Below, piece after piece: positions 35,701 to 43,900 of a stretch of 64,000 nt of DNA. The notes under the pieces are model-generated. The model was given only the letters and a program-made list of their open reading frames with translations. It had not been told where the DNA came from and ran no database searches. This DNA is from Lytechinus pictus. Lineage: Eukaryota > Echinodermata > Echinoidea > Temnopleuroida > Toxopneustidae. Within the stretch, counting starts at the first letter, position 1. Each line of letters starts with the position of its first letter. Where the stretch lies: NCBI RefSeq assembly GCF_037042905.1, contig NC_087246.1, forward strand, positions 33,102,001 through 33,166,000, given 5' to 3'. A program made the position numbers and the translations under genes.

Positions 35701-36060
35701 TGAGAGTATTGTTCACCTCAGTGACCCTTTACCAAAGCTGTATACAGGTTTTACCTTTCGTGAACCCCCTCCCCCTATTAGATTTCCAGGAAGATCTCAA
35801 GCAAACTGCCATCACATTCTCAACCTGGAGTGCAGGCCCCCGAAAGTGTCTTCAAGATGCCCCTCCCAGCTCCTGGTCAAAAACACAAGACCAATAAACC
35901 GGTCATGTCACCCGTGGAGAGAGAGAAAGTGGGCGTGGCTCTCCAGCCCCGTCCTGTCGTACCCAGCCTGGACCTTCCGTACAGCAGCCAATCGGAGCTT
36001 GACGACACCTTGGAGGCTTCTTTCTTCAGACGCACCAAGATCTGGGAGAAAAAATCCAAG
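23651..36060 (+). CDS. cenpj: CENPJ/CPAP (SAS-4) centriolar protein, N-terminal half, seven exons
   Basis: Exons 23651-23789, 24474-24674, 30529-30734, 31557-31757, 32589-32894, 34721-35014 and 35782-36060 splice in compatible phase with GT-AG borders to give about 542 residues. Matches to what I know of CPAP: SSRAGVVVDP near the N-terminus (NPSRAGVILN in human); a Gln/Leu/Arg-rich coiled-coil helix (LLERFKLLRQWQQQQ); FKSFEELVEMQIK, matching the [12 protein letters not shown] helix; HAFLRRGEGISRF, matching PFLKRGEGLARF, the tubulin-binding motif with its conserved Phe and basic pair; and SELDDTLEASFF...WEKK, matching the [17 protein letters not shown] segment. CPAP caps tubulin and sets centriole length. 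The human protein is about 1340 residues, so the second coiled coil and C-terminal TCP10/G-box domain are missing here. The start at 23651 is the first in-frame ATG; an acceptor at 23625 allows upstream exons. Confidence 0.85.
23862..24100. mobile_element. Half copy of the TCATCAAAATCGGAT-family element in cenpj intron 1
   Basis: CATGACATCATCAGCCCACCTAATGAATATTCATGA-type sequence (starting near 23911) and the end TTTTCAGCATTTGGCTCTGT near 24030 match the right arm of the 17920-18500 element. The left arm is absent, so this is a solo arm. Confidence 0.75.
24474..24674 (+). CDS. cenpj: cenpj exon 2 (coiled-coil helix)
   Basis: Acceptor ATCTGCAG ends at 24473 and donor GGGAG|GTAAGA follows 24674. 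The exon reads D-ISQDLLEQRGTQEQAKLLER... then a Gln/Leu-rich helix. Entry phase 1 matches exon 1 and the exit is phase 1. The helix fits the [20 protein letters not shown] region of CPAP. Confidence 0.88.
24788..25023 (-). mobile_element. Intact GGGGTGTTGC-ended MITE in cenpj intron 2
   Basis: The ends GGGGCGTTGCAAGAAACTTG and (inverted) GGGGGTGTTGCGAGAAAATA flank about 236 bases with TTGCGATCAATTGCAA subterminal palindromes. TAA beside each end is a possible 3-bp duplication. It is the undisturbed sibling of the MITE split by the giant palindrome and lies about 115 bases after exon 2. Confidence 0.85.
27005..27399 (+). repeat. 198-bp tandem duplication inside the 3.66 kb transposon
   Basis: The segment CACTGTCAATTATTGCTATG...GACAGGAAAGTAGATTT at 27005-27202 is repeated at 27203-27399 with only a few differences (ACGTGTCC/ATGTGTCC, TAGATTT/CAGATTT). 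The two copies are directly adjacent. Confidence 0.95.
28275..28425. mobile_element. Small MITE with CAGGGGCCGCGGAAA termini
   Basis: CAGGGGCCGCGGAAA at the left and TTTCCGCGGCCCTG at the right are inverted repeats bordering G-run and C-run arms. AAATG flanks both ends and may be the duplicated target. It sits inside the 26309-29966 transposon. Confidence 0.75.
30529..30734 (+). CDS. cenpj: cenpj exon 3 (Ser-Pro/Lys-rich linker)
   Basis: Acceptor TTATGTACAG ends at 30528; donor CATCAG|GTAGGG follows 30734, phase 0. It reads GVKVTNSPPKSPSRRGSPKK and further SP-rich sequence. SPPK and SPKK match the proline-directed (CDK-type) consensus, in keeping with a cell-cycle-regulated centriolar protein; that reading is inference. 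The rest ends ...AMLFESSIHQ. Confidence 0.85.
30937..31100. mobile_element. MITE of the TTTCATAAAGCTGTTCGTAAG family, copy 1
   Basis: GGTGGGTGTTTCGTAAAGCT at the left pairs with AGCTTTATGAAACACCC at the right, and the inner arms pair as TACGCACGGCTGG / CCAGTCGTGCGTA. It lies in cenpj intron 3. Sibling copies lie near 45974 and 49121. Confidence 0.85.
31100..31248. mobile_element. Second small inverted-repeat element abutting the MITE
   Basis: ATCCGTTTCTTAAAACTTGT at 31099 pairs with AAGCCTTTATGAAACGGATC at about 31224, suggesting a short TIR element directly adjoining the previous one. The pairing is imperfect. Confidence 0.5.
31557..31757 (+). CDS. cenpj: cenpj exon 4 (acidic linker)
   Basis: Acceptor TTGTGTAG ends at 31556; donor TCTATG|GTAGGT follows 31757; phase 0 in and out. 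It codes for an acidic, low-complexity stretch (EEGDMDSEMEHPSS..., HHHDDLLERRITD, DDEMFRSASDFSM). There is no known domain; placement follows phase and order. Confidence 0.82.
31758..32588. other. cenpj intron 4, no features
   Basis: AT-rich intronic sequence with no repeat or gene that I can define. It ends with a T-rich stretch and the acceptor TTGATCAG. Confidence 0.7.
32589..32894 (+). CDS. cenpj: cenpj exon 5 (start of tubulin-binding region)
   Basis: Acceptor GTTCTTGATCAG ends at 32588; donor CGAACG|GTATGA follows 32894; phase 0. A Pro/Ser-rich stretch (SPRLSPFTPTTPSH) is followed by EFKSFEELVEMQIKADDRT. The last part aligns with [20 protein letters not shown] of human CPAP, the first helix of the tubulin-binding SAC/PN2-3 region. 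Confidence 0.9.
33768..33943. mobile_element. TA-flanked MITE (GTCTGCAGGCACAGAC ends), copy 2
   Basis: GTCTGCAGGCACAGACCCT at the left is identical to the end of the 18577 copy. The right end TTTGCACAGCAGAC is the inverted, more diverged terminus. TA flanks both sides (33766-33767 and 33944-33945). It lies in cenpj intron 5, and its left end could be mistaken for a small exon. Confidence 0.75.
34101..34670. mobile_element. TIR element with GGCACTT...ATGCGCGACCA arms
   Basis: GGGGCACTTCCATTGAAGAG then TGGATGCCATGCGCGACCA at the left pairs with TGGTCGCGCATGGTATCCA plus CTCGTCAATGTAAGTGGCCC at the right. Inside are repeated CCCT(A)AACAAGTA motifs at about 34170-34310. It lies in the intron before the 34721 exon. 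Confidence 0.85.
34721..35014 (+). CDS. cenpj: cenpj exon 6 (tubulin-binding FLRRGEG motif)
   Basis: Acceptor TTAAATGCAG ends at 34720 (a second CAG could shift the start by one codon); donor CCAAAG|GTAGCT follows 35014; phase 0. After a Ser/Pro-rich start comes RPRHAFLRRGEGISRFGMK, matching PFLKRGEGLARF of CPAP, where the Phe and the basic pair are needed for tubulin binding. A strongly basic Lys-rich tail follows (KPRKLKPRKKTP; MKHPKKEENPK), as in CPAP's microtubule-binding segment. Confidence 0.93.
35782..36060 (+). CDS. cenpj: cenpj exon 7 of the visible set
   Basis: Acceptor CCCCCTATTAG ends at 35781; donor TCCAAG|GTAGGT follows 36060; phase 0. It reads ISRKISSKLPSHSQPG..., KTNKPVMSPVEREKVG and SELDDTLEASFFRRTKIWEK. 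The last block parallels [20 protein letters not shown] in human CPAP. The next expected segment (acidic, then long coiled coil) is not found downstream. Confidence 0.87.
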
Positions 36061-36425
36061 GTAGGTTGGTCAAGACGTTTCTTTTTCAAGTCTTATTTGA
36101 GTTTAGCCTTATCTGGTTTTTGTGAGTTTTCCCTGGCATGGTGTCAAGGATGAGATGAAATCACCTACTCGGTTTGTTGTAAGCGAGCCCATGGGATGTG
36201 AAACTTGCAACATTTTAAGTACCATTGCACACCCACACATACCATTGCATGGCCACATACATCACAGTTGAAATCGGGCAATTAGCTTTGTTGATGAAAT
36301 TATGAGAAATTTTCAGAATCGGATGATGCATTTTGCCGTCAGATGGTTATATGATAGGTCCAATAGGTCCAAAAATTTAGTCAAGATTGTTGCACAGATG
36401 TAATTTTTAGTTGATGATAATAATA

Positions 36426-36632
36426 GGGCAGTTCCATAAAATATGAACGTCCGACCCCATGTATGTTGGACCCTCATGATTTTTTCTATTTCTAATTTCT
36501 GGTTCTTACGACAGTCTGTACGCCTAATGCTGTCAAATGACCATGACTTGGGTCAGTTTATGAAGTGAAGTAAGAATTGAGGAAAATGGGGGTCGGACGT
36601 ACAAAAAGGTTGAATATTTTATGGAATAGCCC
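36426..36632. mobile_element. Small MITE with GGGCAGTTCCATAAAATAT ends
   Basis: GGGCAGTTCCATAAAATATG and (inverted) GGGCTATTCCATAAAATATT flank about 200 bases with inner arms CGTCCGACCCC / GGGGTCGGACG. Confidence 0.8.
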
Positions 36633-36689
36633 AATAGTTACATTTATATAGCGTGTAATACATCATGTTTTGAGCGTGTTAATTTAATA

Positions 36690-37010
36690 TTTCCGCGATG
36701 CGAGCATGTTGCTGCAGTCTGATGCTGTTACGTCTGATCCGGCAAGACTACAAACAATGCTGTTTTGATACTTCTGTCTTGCTTTAGTCATTGTTTTCTC
36801 TTTAAGGACGGTCGTATAGTGGCAGTTTTTTCTCCAAAAAGCTCGCAACACATTGTACATGCAGTTTATAAAAAGAAAACAGTGATAATGCAAGTTGAGA
36901 GGGGTAAAGGTGGAGGTTGCTTCACACCCTCTGTAGTCTCGTCAGATCGGATGCATTGCTTTTGTTTTAGCGTAGCAGCAAAGGTATACCTGCAACCTCC
37001 GCCTAGATAA
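36690..37010. repeat. Dispersed repeat shared with about 60060-60180 and 61180-61300
   Basis: CTTGCTTTAGTC(A/C)T(T/C)GTTTTCTCTTTA occurs at about 36778 and at 60146. The later part (TTGCTTCACACCCTCTGTAG...) resembles GTTGTGTCACACCCACTGTTTGTAGTC at about 61265. The segment begins CCGGCAAGACTACAAACAAT and ends with the inverse, suggesting a TIR element. An 81-codon frame inside it (36765-37010) is not considered a gene. Confidence 0.45.
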
Positions 37011-37014
37011 TATA

Positions 37015-37230
37015 GGTAACAGTCACATTGGAGGTGTCCTAATAAAGATCAATATAAACATTCAGAAGAACAAAGAAAGAAACAGACACAAGGTAGCCAT
37101 ATTCAGCGGTGATCATACTATTGGTATCTTCAAATTTATTATTGTTATCAGATCATTTCCACCAAAACAAATTTAGAAAGTGCTTCTCTTGGAGAGACTC
37201 AACTGTGTGAAGAATTTACAAATTGTAAAG
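37015..37230 (-). pseudogene. Relic of a Toll-like receptor 5' end
   Basis: Read on the minus strand, CTGAATATGGCTACCTTGTG then TCTGTTTCTTTCTTTG matches the start of the intact TLR at 40994-44101 (CTGAAAATGGCTACCTTGTG, then TTTGATTCTTTTCCTTG). It gives MATLCLFLSLFF and then a stop at the position of the Trp in the intact signal peptide. Similarity seems to extend a little into the mature part (AATGTGACTGTTAC vs GATGTGATTCCATTAC) and upstream (TGATCAT, GAAGAT). The LRR and TIR regions are absent. It shares orientation with the nearby TLR, as expected for a decayed tandem copy. Confidence 0.7.
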
Positions 37231-37561
37231 AAGTAGTTTTGTACTTTTCAAAAAGTGAATGTGTATAATCATAGCATACTTTGTGGAGATTTTCAGGTGA
37301 TATTTAAAAGGATGCATTAAATTAGTTTTAAAAGAAAGAAGAAAATCTCACTTTTGACAAAGTGACAGGTAATGTATAGTCAATAATACCTGAACTTCAT
37401 TTTAAAATGTGACAAATAATCTTCTTCTAAGCACCCAATGGACAGACATCATGGGTGGTCCAGTGAATTTTGTTTACTATTCTATGTGAATTTATTTCTT
37501 TAATCTCAAGTGAAGATCTCTTTCTTGTAATCAATTCAACTTGTTTATTTTTTTCTTTCAG

Positions 37562-37740
37562 AAAACAATAAAAATGTACATTTATCATAGATAAAAATAG
37601 TTCCTATACATAAATACTCAGATGATGTAACAATTGTACCTACTGTGCATTGTCAAGCAACATTGTTTATACCATTCCTTTTAAGTTGTGATACATGACT
37701 TACCTCATACAAATAGTACAGAAGTATTGAATAAACAAAT
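37562..37740 (+). other. cenpj: Possible alternative terminal exon of cenpj
   Basis: A strong pyrimidine tract (TTTATTTTTTTCTTTCAG) ends at 37561. Joined in phase 0 to the exon ending at 36060, it would add KTIKMYIYHR and a stop at 37592-37594. AATAAA follows at 37730. This would give a roughly 552-residue N-terminal protein. Acceptor-like strings are common in AT-rich DNA, so this is only a candidate. Confidence 0.3.
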
Positions 37741-37983
37741 TATGAAGTAAATTACACCTAAAATCTGGATCTGGATGGTTTATGTACAGTACAAACGCCT
37801 GGTGTGGCTATCCCGTACACAATCAGGTATTCAGTTATCATCCATAGTAATGTCTTAGGACGTGTATGCATATCTAGTGGAGCATATTGTGAAGAGCTTT
37901 GTAACCACAAGGAAAAGGTGCTTAACACAATATTTGATGGGTTGGAATGGTATTATATGACACAGTGTGCATCTATACATATT

Positions 37984-38278
37984 GGCCCGTATTCTGAAGT
38001 CAGGTTTAATTTAGACCATGGTCTAACTCTGTGCTAAAATTATTGGAAGCCAAAAGTGTCAAAATTTTTAGTAAGTTGTATGTTTCTTATGTTTACTGTG
38101 CTCTTTCCTGATTCATCGATGGAGAAGACAATCATCTATTGATACTTCCTGGACAATTATGAATGATTTGAGAGCCAAATGAGCTGAAATAATGATATCT
38201 CTACCGTTAGTGATTTATGTAACAATTGGCTATCCATACTTAAACCACAACTTTAAACCCGACTGCACAATACGGGCC
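37984..38278. mobile_element. MITE with GGCCCGTATT ends and 3-bp ATT duplication
   Basis: GGCCCGTATTCTGAAGTCAG then GTTTAA at the left pairs with TTTAAACCCGACTGCACAAT then ACGGGCC at the right. ATT flanks both sides (37981-37983 and 38279-38281). A 3-bp duplication of the TWA/ATT kind fits PIF/Harbinger-type MITEs. Confidence 0.8.
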
Positions 38279-38747
38279 ATTGGGTTTATATAATCACTAA
38301 TTGTACAAGATAGGAAGTTAGTTACATTAACATGAGTATTGCCAAATTTGACGTACAATTGAGTACGTAGATTGATGAGTTAGGCAACTCAAATCTTCAA
38401 GCACCCTTTATTCTGTAATGGTAAGATAGTCTTACAAGATTACCAGCAATGCAAATTGTCAAGTTTCTGAGAGATACTTCGCAAAAGAATATACTATCAC
38501 ATTCTCCCTGCCTTACTATGATGGTTGCCTCCCGTCAAACCAATGCATATTTTATTTTTACAGCAAGTTTGAATTCTTAATTGATAAATATATTATTCAG
38601 ACTTGGACCAAATGAATTAGATAAATTTATGTACACACTTCCTTTCTATTCTCATTCTTTACTTCTGGAAAAGTTTCTATAGTTACAGATTATAGAGGGA
38701 TTGTTAAACTTTATTCAGGGTCTTTTTTCTCTTGAAGTTAATGCTCT

Positions 38748-40085
38748 AAGAAATAATAATATAGGATTTATATAGCCAGTCAGACCGCAGGTCCCTATGC
38801 TAATGAGCAAAAAGGCCAGATTCATCCAAATCATCTCGTGGCTGAATCCTCCTTGTAAAATCTCGTGATTCGTGAGATTTTCTTTCTCTAAGAATTTACC
38901 TGTTTTAACCTCAAGTTAAATGAAATATTATTGCACCATCAGATAGAGTAAAAGTTACTCTTTCATATTGGTCATTTATTTTGCTAAATAAGTAAATTTC
39001 TGGCCTGAAAATGTACCTCAAAACTGAATTTTCTTCCTCTGTTTTCTTTTGCAAATTGTGCAAAACTTTTTATTTTGAGCCTCAATGATATCTATATCAC
39101 CATAAAGCTGAACTTCTGTACTTTCTCACAATGCCACTCTTGATATGCGGCACCTTTTAATCGGGTCAAGATCACACTTTTCCCACCAAGGTACAAGACG
39201 AGATTTCTGAAATTTTGTACTTGCATGAAACCCAGAGTTCTGATTGGCTGGATAAGGTTCACAGAACAACAGGCGCGAGGTATTTGAGGAGATTACCACA
39301 TGGGAAGTGTGACCTTCCCACGAACCCAGGAACTGGAACCGTTGGAATTTGCCATTGTGTGGTCTCTTTGACCAATCAGAGTGCAGTATTCTTGTTTTCA
39401 AGCTGCTTTATGTACTTGGCAAATGAAAAGTGTGATCTTGACCCGATTAAACCAATTCTTATTTTGAAACCTATATCATTTCAAAGCATACATATTCAGC
39501 TTTATCATGATATAAAAATCATTTGGGCTCAAACAAAAATAAAATGTGAAAATAGCAGCTTTTATCAGGTGAAAATATTTATTTTGTAACATATTTTAGA
39601 TCAAAATTTTAACCTAAATTACAAAATCTTTGAATAAATCCAAACACATGACCTGAAAGAATGATTCTTCTTCTTTACAATGGTACCAAATTCATGAAAT
39701 TCGATGCACAATTAGAGCAGCAATGACCGAATGAAAAGAGGAGTTTTGGTCCGCATCAAGCTCATTAAATATGCAAAACATCTCAAGTCATGAATGTCAC
39801 TTGGATGAAAGAAGCCACTTTCTTGGGACCTGCAGTCTGACTGTAGCGCGCATATCGGATCCACCTTATCAGGTGCCCAAGGCACTGATATATTACCCCA
39901 TCTATAAAGCTGGTCTACAGATTCCGGTGCTCACATTTTTGCCCATTTACCTCATTTGGGTTATCTGCAGCATAGTATGGGTAAATTTCTTGCTGAAGGA
40001 AAAACACGGCATGGCAAGGAATAGAGCCCACGTCCTTCAGATTGAAAGACGAGCCTTAACCTTTAGACCACGACATCCCCACTTG
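38748..40085 (-). mobile_element. tRNA-derived SINE, minus strand, split by a TIR element
   Basis: Read on the minus strand, the head has GTGGTCTAAAGGTTAAGGC (box A-like) and GACGTGGGCTCTATTCC (decayed box B). The body follows with CCTTCAGCAAGAAATTTACC, then GGGCACCTGATAAGGTGGAT and the tail GCGCTATATAAATCC with ATTATT repeats. The 1068-bp element splits the tail. A second member of the class is at 56160-56365. Confidence 0.7.
38776..39843. mobile_element. 1068-bp TIR element inserted in a SINE
   Basis: CCAGTCAGACCGCAGGTCCC at the left pairs with GGGACCTGCAGTCTGACTG at the right. TAG flanks both sides (38773-38775 and 39844-39846). Inner arms also pair: TTTTAATCGGGTCAAGATCA at about 39155 and TGATCTTGACCCGATTAAAC at about 39431. 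Removal joins ATTTATATAG to CGCGCATAT, restoring the SINE tail. Confidence 0.85.
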
Positions 40086-40204
40086 TATCATGATTGCGAA
40101 CCTTAATGAGAGACAGGAACTACTGAGATTTTTTTTTTTTTCATTTTAAGTGCTGAGATAATGATGACTACAGATTTAGTAATAATAATAATAAACAGTT
40201 CTTG

Positions 40205-40474
40205 TATACTGCCCAACTTTGGCAAAAGGAAGCAAGTGAGACATCAGTCAAATTTGAATTATTGTTGTTTCTGAAACACCCTTTGTATGTTGCACGTTCA
40301 GGCAAAATTTGGGGAAGAAATTATCATTCTATGGAAAGATATTGAAGAAAGTATGCTGTTAAATTGCATTGACGCCTATGTAAATGACGAACACACATTG
40401 CTCATTTACAACAAATGATACTTTTGTAACTTGCTTCCTTTTGCGAGCGAAAGTATGGCAGTATAGTGATATCA
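40205..40474. mobile_element. MITE with TATACTGCC ends
   Basis: TATACTGCCCAACTTTGGCA then AAAGGAAGCAAGT at the left pairs with ACTTGCTTCCTTTTGCGAGC then GAAAGTATGGCAGTATA at the right. A TA duplication is possible. Confidence 0.75.
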
Positions 40475-40993
40475 GATGAATATGATGTCTCTATGTGCTT
40501 CCAAAGGACTTTACCCCAGTTTTAGCTTAGCTGTAAGCATCATATGGACGCTGAGGTTAACACTGTATACTATGAAGGGAAAATTATTGCTTGTTGTATA
40601 TAATGATATTATGAAATTAAAAAATAAATAGTTTCCTCTTGAAACACTATTACATGCATTGACAGCATGTAGGCGCAGTAGCTCAGATTTTTGCAAACCT
40701 CCACAAAGCTACTCAATCTCTTTAATGGTTGTTGCGAACATTATTAACAAAGACAAGGTAAAAATAGGAAAACATGATGATTTCTGACATTGTAGGATTT
40801 TGCCTGTTAAAATCACAGTAGCAATGACATTCTTTATAAATTGTGAACATTTGAAAATAGGTGAAACATCAATTTTGAAAGATTCCAATGCTACAATAAC
40901 ATGAACAAAAAGGGTCAAGCCTAAGCCCTTGAGGAACTCCATTAGTAACGTCATATACTCCCTGCCTTTGAAAAGGGGAATTTAGTATTTTGT

Positions 40994-43900
40994 TTAAATT
41001 GGAATAACACTATTGATAACCTTGTTTGCCCTCATTTCCTTTTCAAACTGAGCCCAAAACAACTCTTGACCATCTTCATCTTCTGTAACCAACAAATAAG
41101 GTTTGTTTTTACTTAGCAAGAGTCTTACAAGATATGGTAAATTGGCTTCATGGATGTCCTCTAAGAATATCAAGATGATCTTGTCTAACTTAGTGTCGTT
41201 CATATGCTCAACAGCCATTCTTAGCTTGGTCATGAACCAAGCATCATCCACCGACTTGTTTCCTATCAACAATGCTGTCTTGAAGCTATTATCAAGATTA
41301 TAATATACAGCATTGACATAGTACATCCCTAGATGAAGATCTTCATCTCCGAAGGCTATGTTCTGCAGATGAGGCATCCTTTCTTCAAGTGCCGGCTTTA
41401 GGTTTTCATTTACCCACTCGGCATCATCATCATGGAACATGATGTTAAGCTGGTATTGATAGTCACTTGGATCAGCATCCTCTGTGATTTCATCATAGCC
41501 AAGGATAGCTAGTTTTAGAAGAAACATCTTGTGATTGAACCACCAGCGCTTATGGTATACCAGAAGAGAGAGGAATATCACTATGATGATTGCAATACTA
41601 ACACCAGTAACTAAAATGATGTTGATTGCACAGTATTCTTCTGGATGAAATGACCAAATAGGTTTGTTTTGAAGTTCACTGAATGAATTATTGGAACAAA
41701 GAGTTTCATTCTGGGGTCCAAAGAAAACGTTGGTAGCAGTACGTGTCCAGTGTACAAACCAAACCAGCTCACAATTACAGATCAGTATGTTTTGTGATAT
41801 ATTCAGTCTTAGCAACCGAGGTGGGAATACTGTACCAGGTGCAATTGCAGTTATCTTGTTTTCTTGTAGGTACAACCGCTTAAGATTAGTTGTGCCCTTA
41901 AACAAATTTTTACCTATTGAATTTATTCTATTGTATTGCAGAAGTAAATGTGACAGTTTTTGCAAATTTTGGAATGCATGTTCTGATATGTACGCAATGT
42001 CATTAGAATTCAGTCGAAGCTGTTCAAGTCCAGTCAAATTCTTAAATACCTGTGACATAATTCTACGTAGGTGACACCTGACTAAATCAAGTGTTTTTAT
42101 TTGCTTTAGAGGAGAAAACATGAAAGACACATCGGGCAGACCTTGGAGGTTATTTCCTTTTAATATAAGAGTGTGAAGTGATACCAGCCCATGAAATAAT
42201 GATTCTTTTGTTTCCTCATTCACCAAATCTTTAGGAGAAATACGAGTGTAAGACATGTCTAATGTTTTTAATGCTGAGGTGTGCGTAAATTGGTATGGGG
42301 AGGTAATTGTTACCGCATGCATAACAGCAGAGGAGTTAAAGAAAGTAAGGTTCCTCATGTCAGCAAGAGTCCCATTCAAAACAATTTTTTCTATCTTATC
42401 CAGTGTAATAATTTCAAGAGCTTTCATGTCTTTGAAGGTATCATGAGCAATTATCTTTAGTTCTCGATTCCTTTCTAATCTCAGAATCCTTAAACGAGAT
42501 AGACCAGTAAACATGAATCTTTCAATGGACTCAAAGTTATTAGCAGATAGGTTAAGTACATGCAAGTTTGTCGTGTTCCACGAAGCATGATAAATATGAT
42601 TGATGTTGTTTCTGGAAACGTCCAGAATTTTCAGTGATTTGCAACCAGTAAGAAATGCAGGGTAAAATTTATACAATCTGTTTTGTGCCAAGTTGATGTA
42701 CTCCAGATTTCTGAGACATGCGAAAGCACCGTACAAAAGACCATTGATTTTGTTTTGAGAAAGATTCAATTCATTCTGCATTGTCATGTTACAAAAAGAT
42801 TTGTTTGAAATATAATTTATTCTGTTCACACTTAAATCAAGAACTTGCAGGTATTCAAACGCCAGGAAGGCATAGCGAGGGACTTTTTTTATTTCATTTT
42901 TTCTTAACTGTAGTTTTTTTATTTTAGGAAGTTGGTCTCCGAGGATACGAGTGGAATCATTCAGTGGAACAAGACACTTGATTTGTGATCCTTCCATCGT
43001 CATCTCTACCATACTCTTAATTCCTAAAAAGGAAGAAACCTCAAATTTGCTGAGGGTTACATGTCTCCCATCAAATGTCCCAACTGAAGAAAATTTAGTG
43101 AAGACTCTCTTTGGAAGACTTGTCAATTCATTATATCCCAGTCTGAATTTGTGAATAAAGCAGTTACTGAAAGATGCAAAGTCTTTTTCTTCAACCGATG
43201 TCAAATCGTTGTATGAGAAATCAATCAAAGTTAGATTTCTCAACTCTGAAATTCCACTAAATCCTTTTAGTGTCTTGTTGAGACAAAGTCCATTAAGATG
43301 TGGAATTCTTCTGATATTGTTATGAGCCAGAATCAAAGTTGAAATATTTGGATTATTAATGAACAAAGATGGGGGCACTTCACTTATAACGTTGTTCTCA
43401 AGAATGACCGTCTCAAGTCTGTGGAGATTTCCAAAAGTGTTGCCCTCGATGACATTGATGGAATTGTGAGCAATATTCAGAACCCGAAGCAGATGGTACT
43501 TTTGAAATGATTCATTGTGGAGTACTGTTATCTTGTTATACGACAGGTCCAATGCCTCCAGTGTGTTTGGTAGAGATTGGTTAATGGATGGGAGGTGCAG
43601 ATGAGTGCATATAACTCCAGTGGCTCCTTTGCATCTGTTGTTATTGCTGAATCCATAAAGATGTGGAATTTTCCAGAGTTTGTTGTGAGACAGAATCAAA
43701 GTTAAAATGTTTGGATTGTTCATGAACAAATTTTCAGATATTTCATTTATGGCATTATTTTTCAATACAAGTTTCTCTAGTCTGCAGAGATTTCCAAAGG
43801 AGCCGCTCTCAATGGCATGAATGAAATTGTGAGAGATGTTCAGAATCCGAATCAGGTTGTACGTCTCAAATGATTCATTATGAAGTATTGTGAGGTTGTT

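Noticed and set aside
36765-37010. 81-codon frame, briefly considered as a CENPJ C-terminal-like exon
   Set aside because: No match to the TCP10/G-box repeat pattern. The segment is part of a dispersed repeat shared with 60-61 kb.
40010-40085. tRNA gene on the minus strand
   Set aside because: Box A and box B-like motifs are present, but the cloverleaf stems do not pair and the sequence continues into a SINE body.
41691-42074. Frames opposite the TLR genes (also 51972-52457 and others)
   Set aside because: Antisense shadows of LRR coding sequence; the same shadow appears in both TLR copies.
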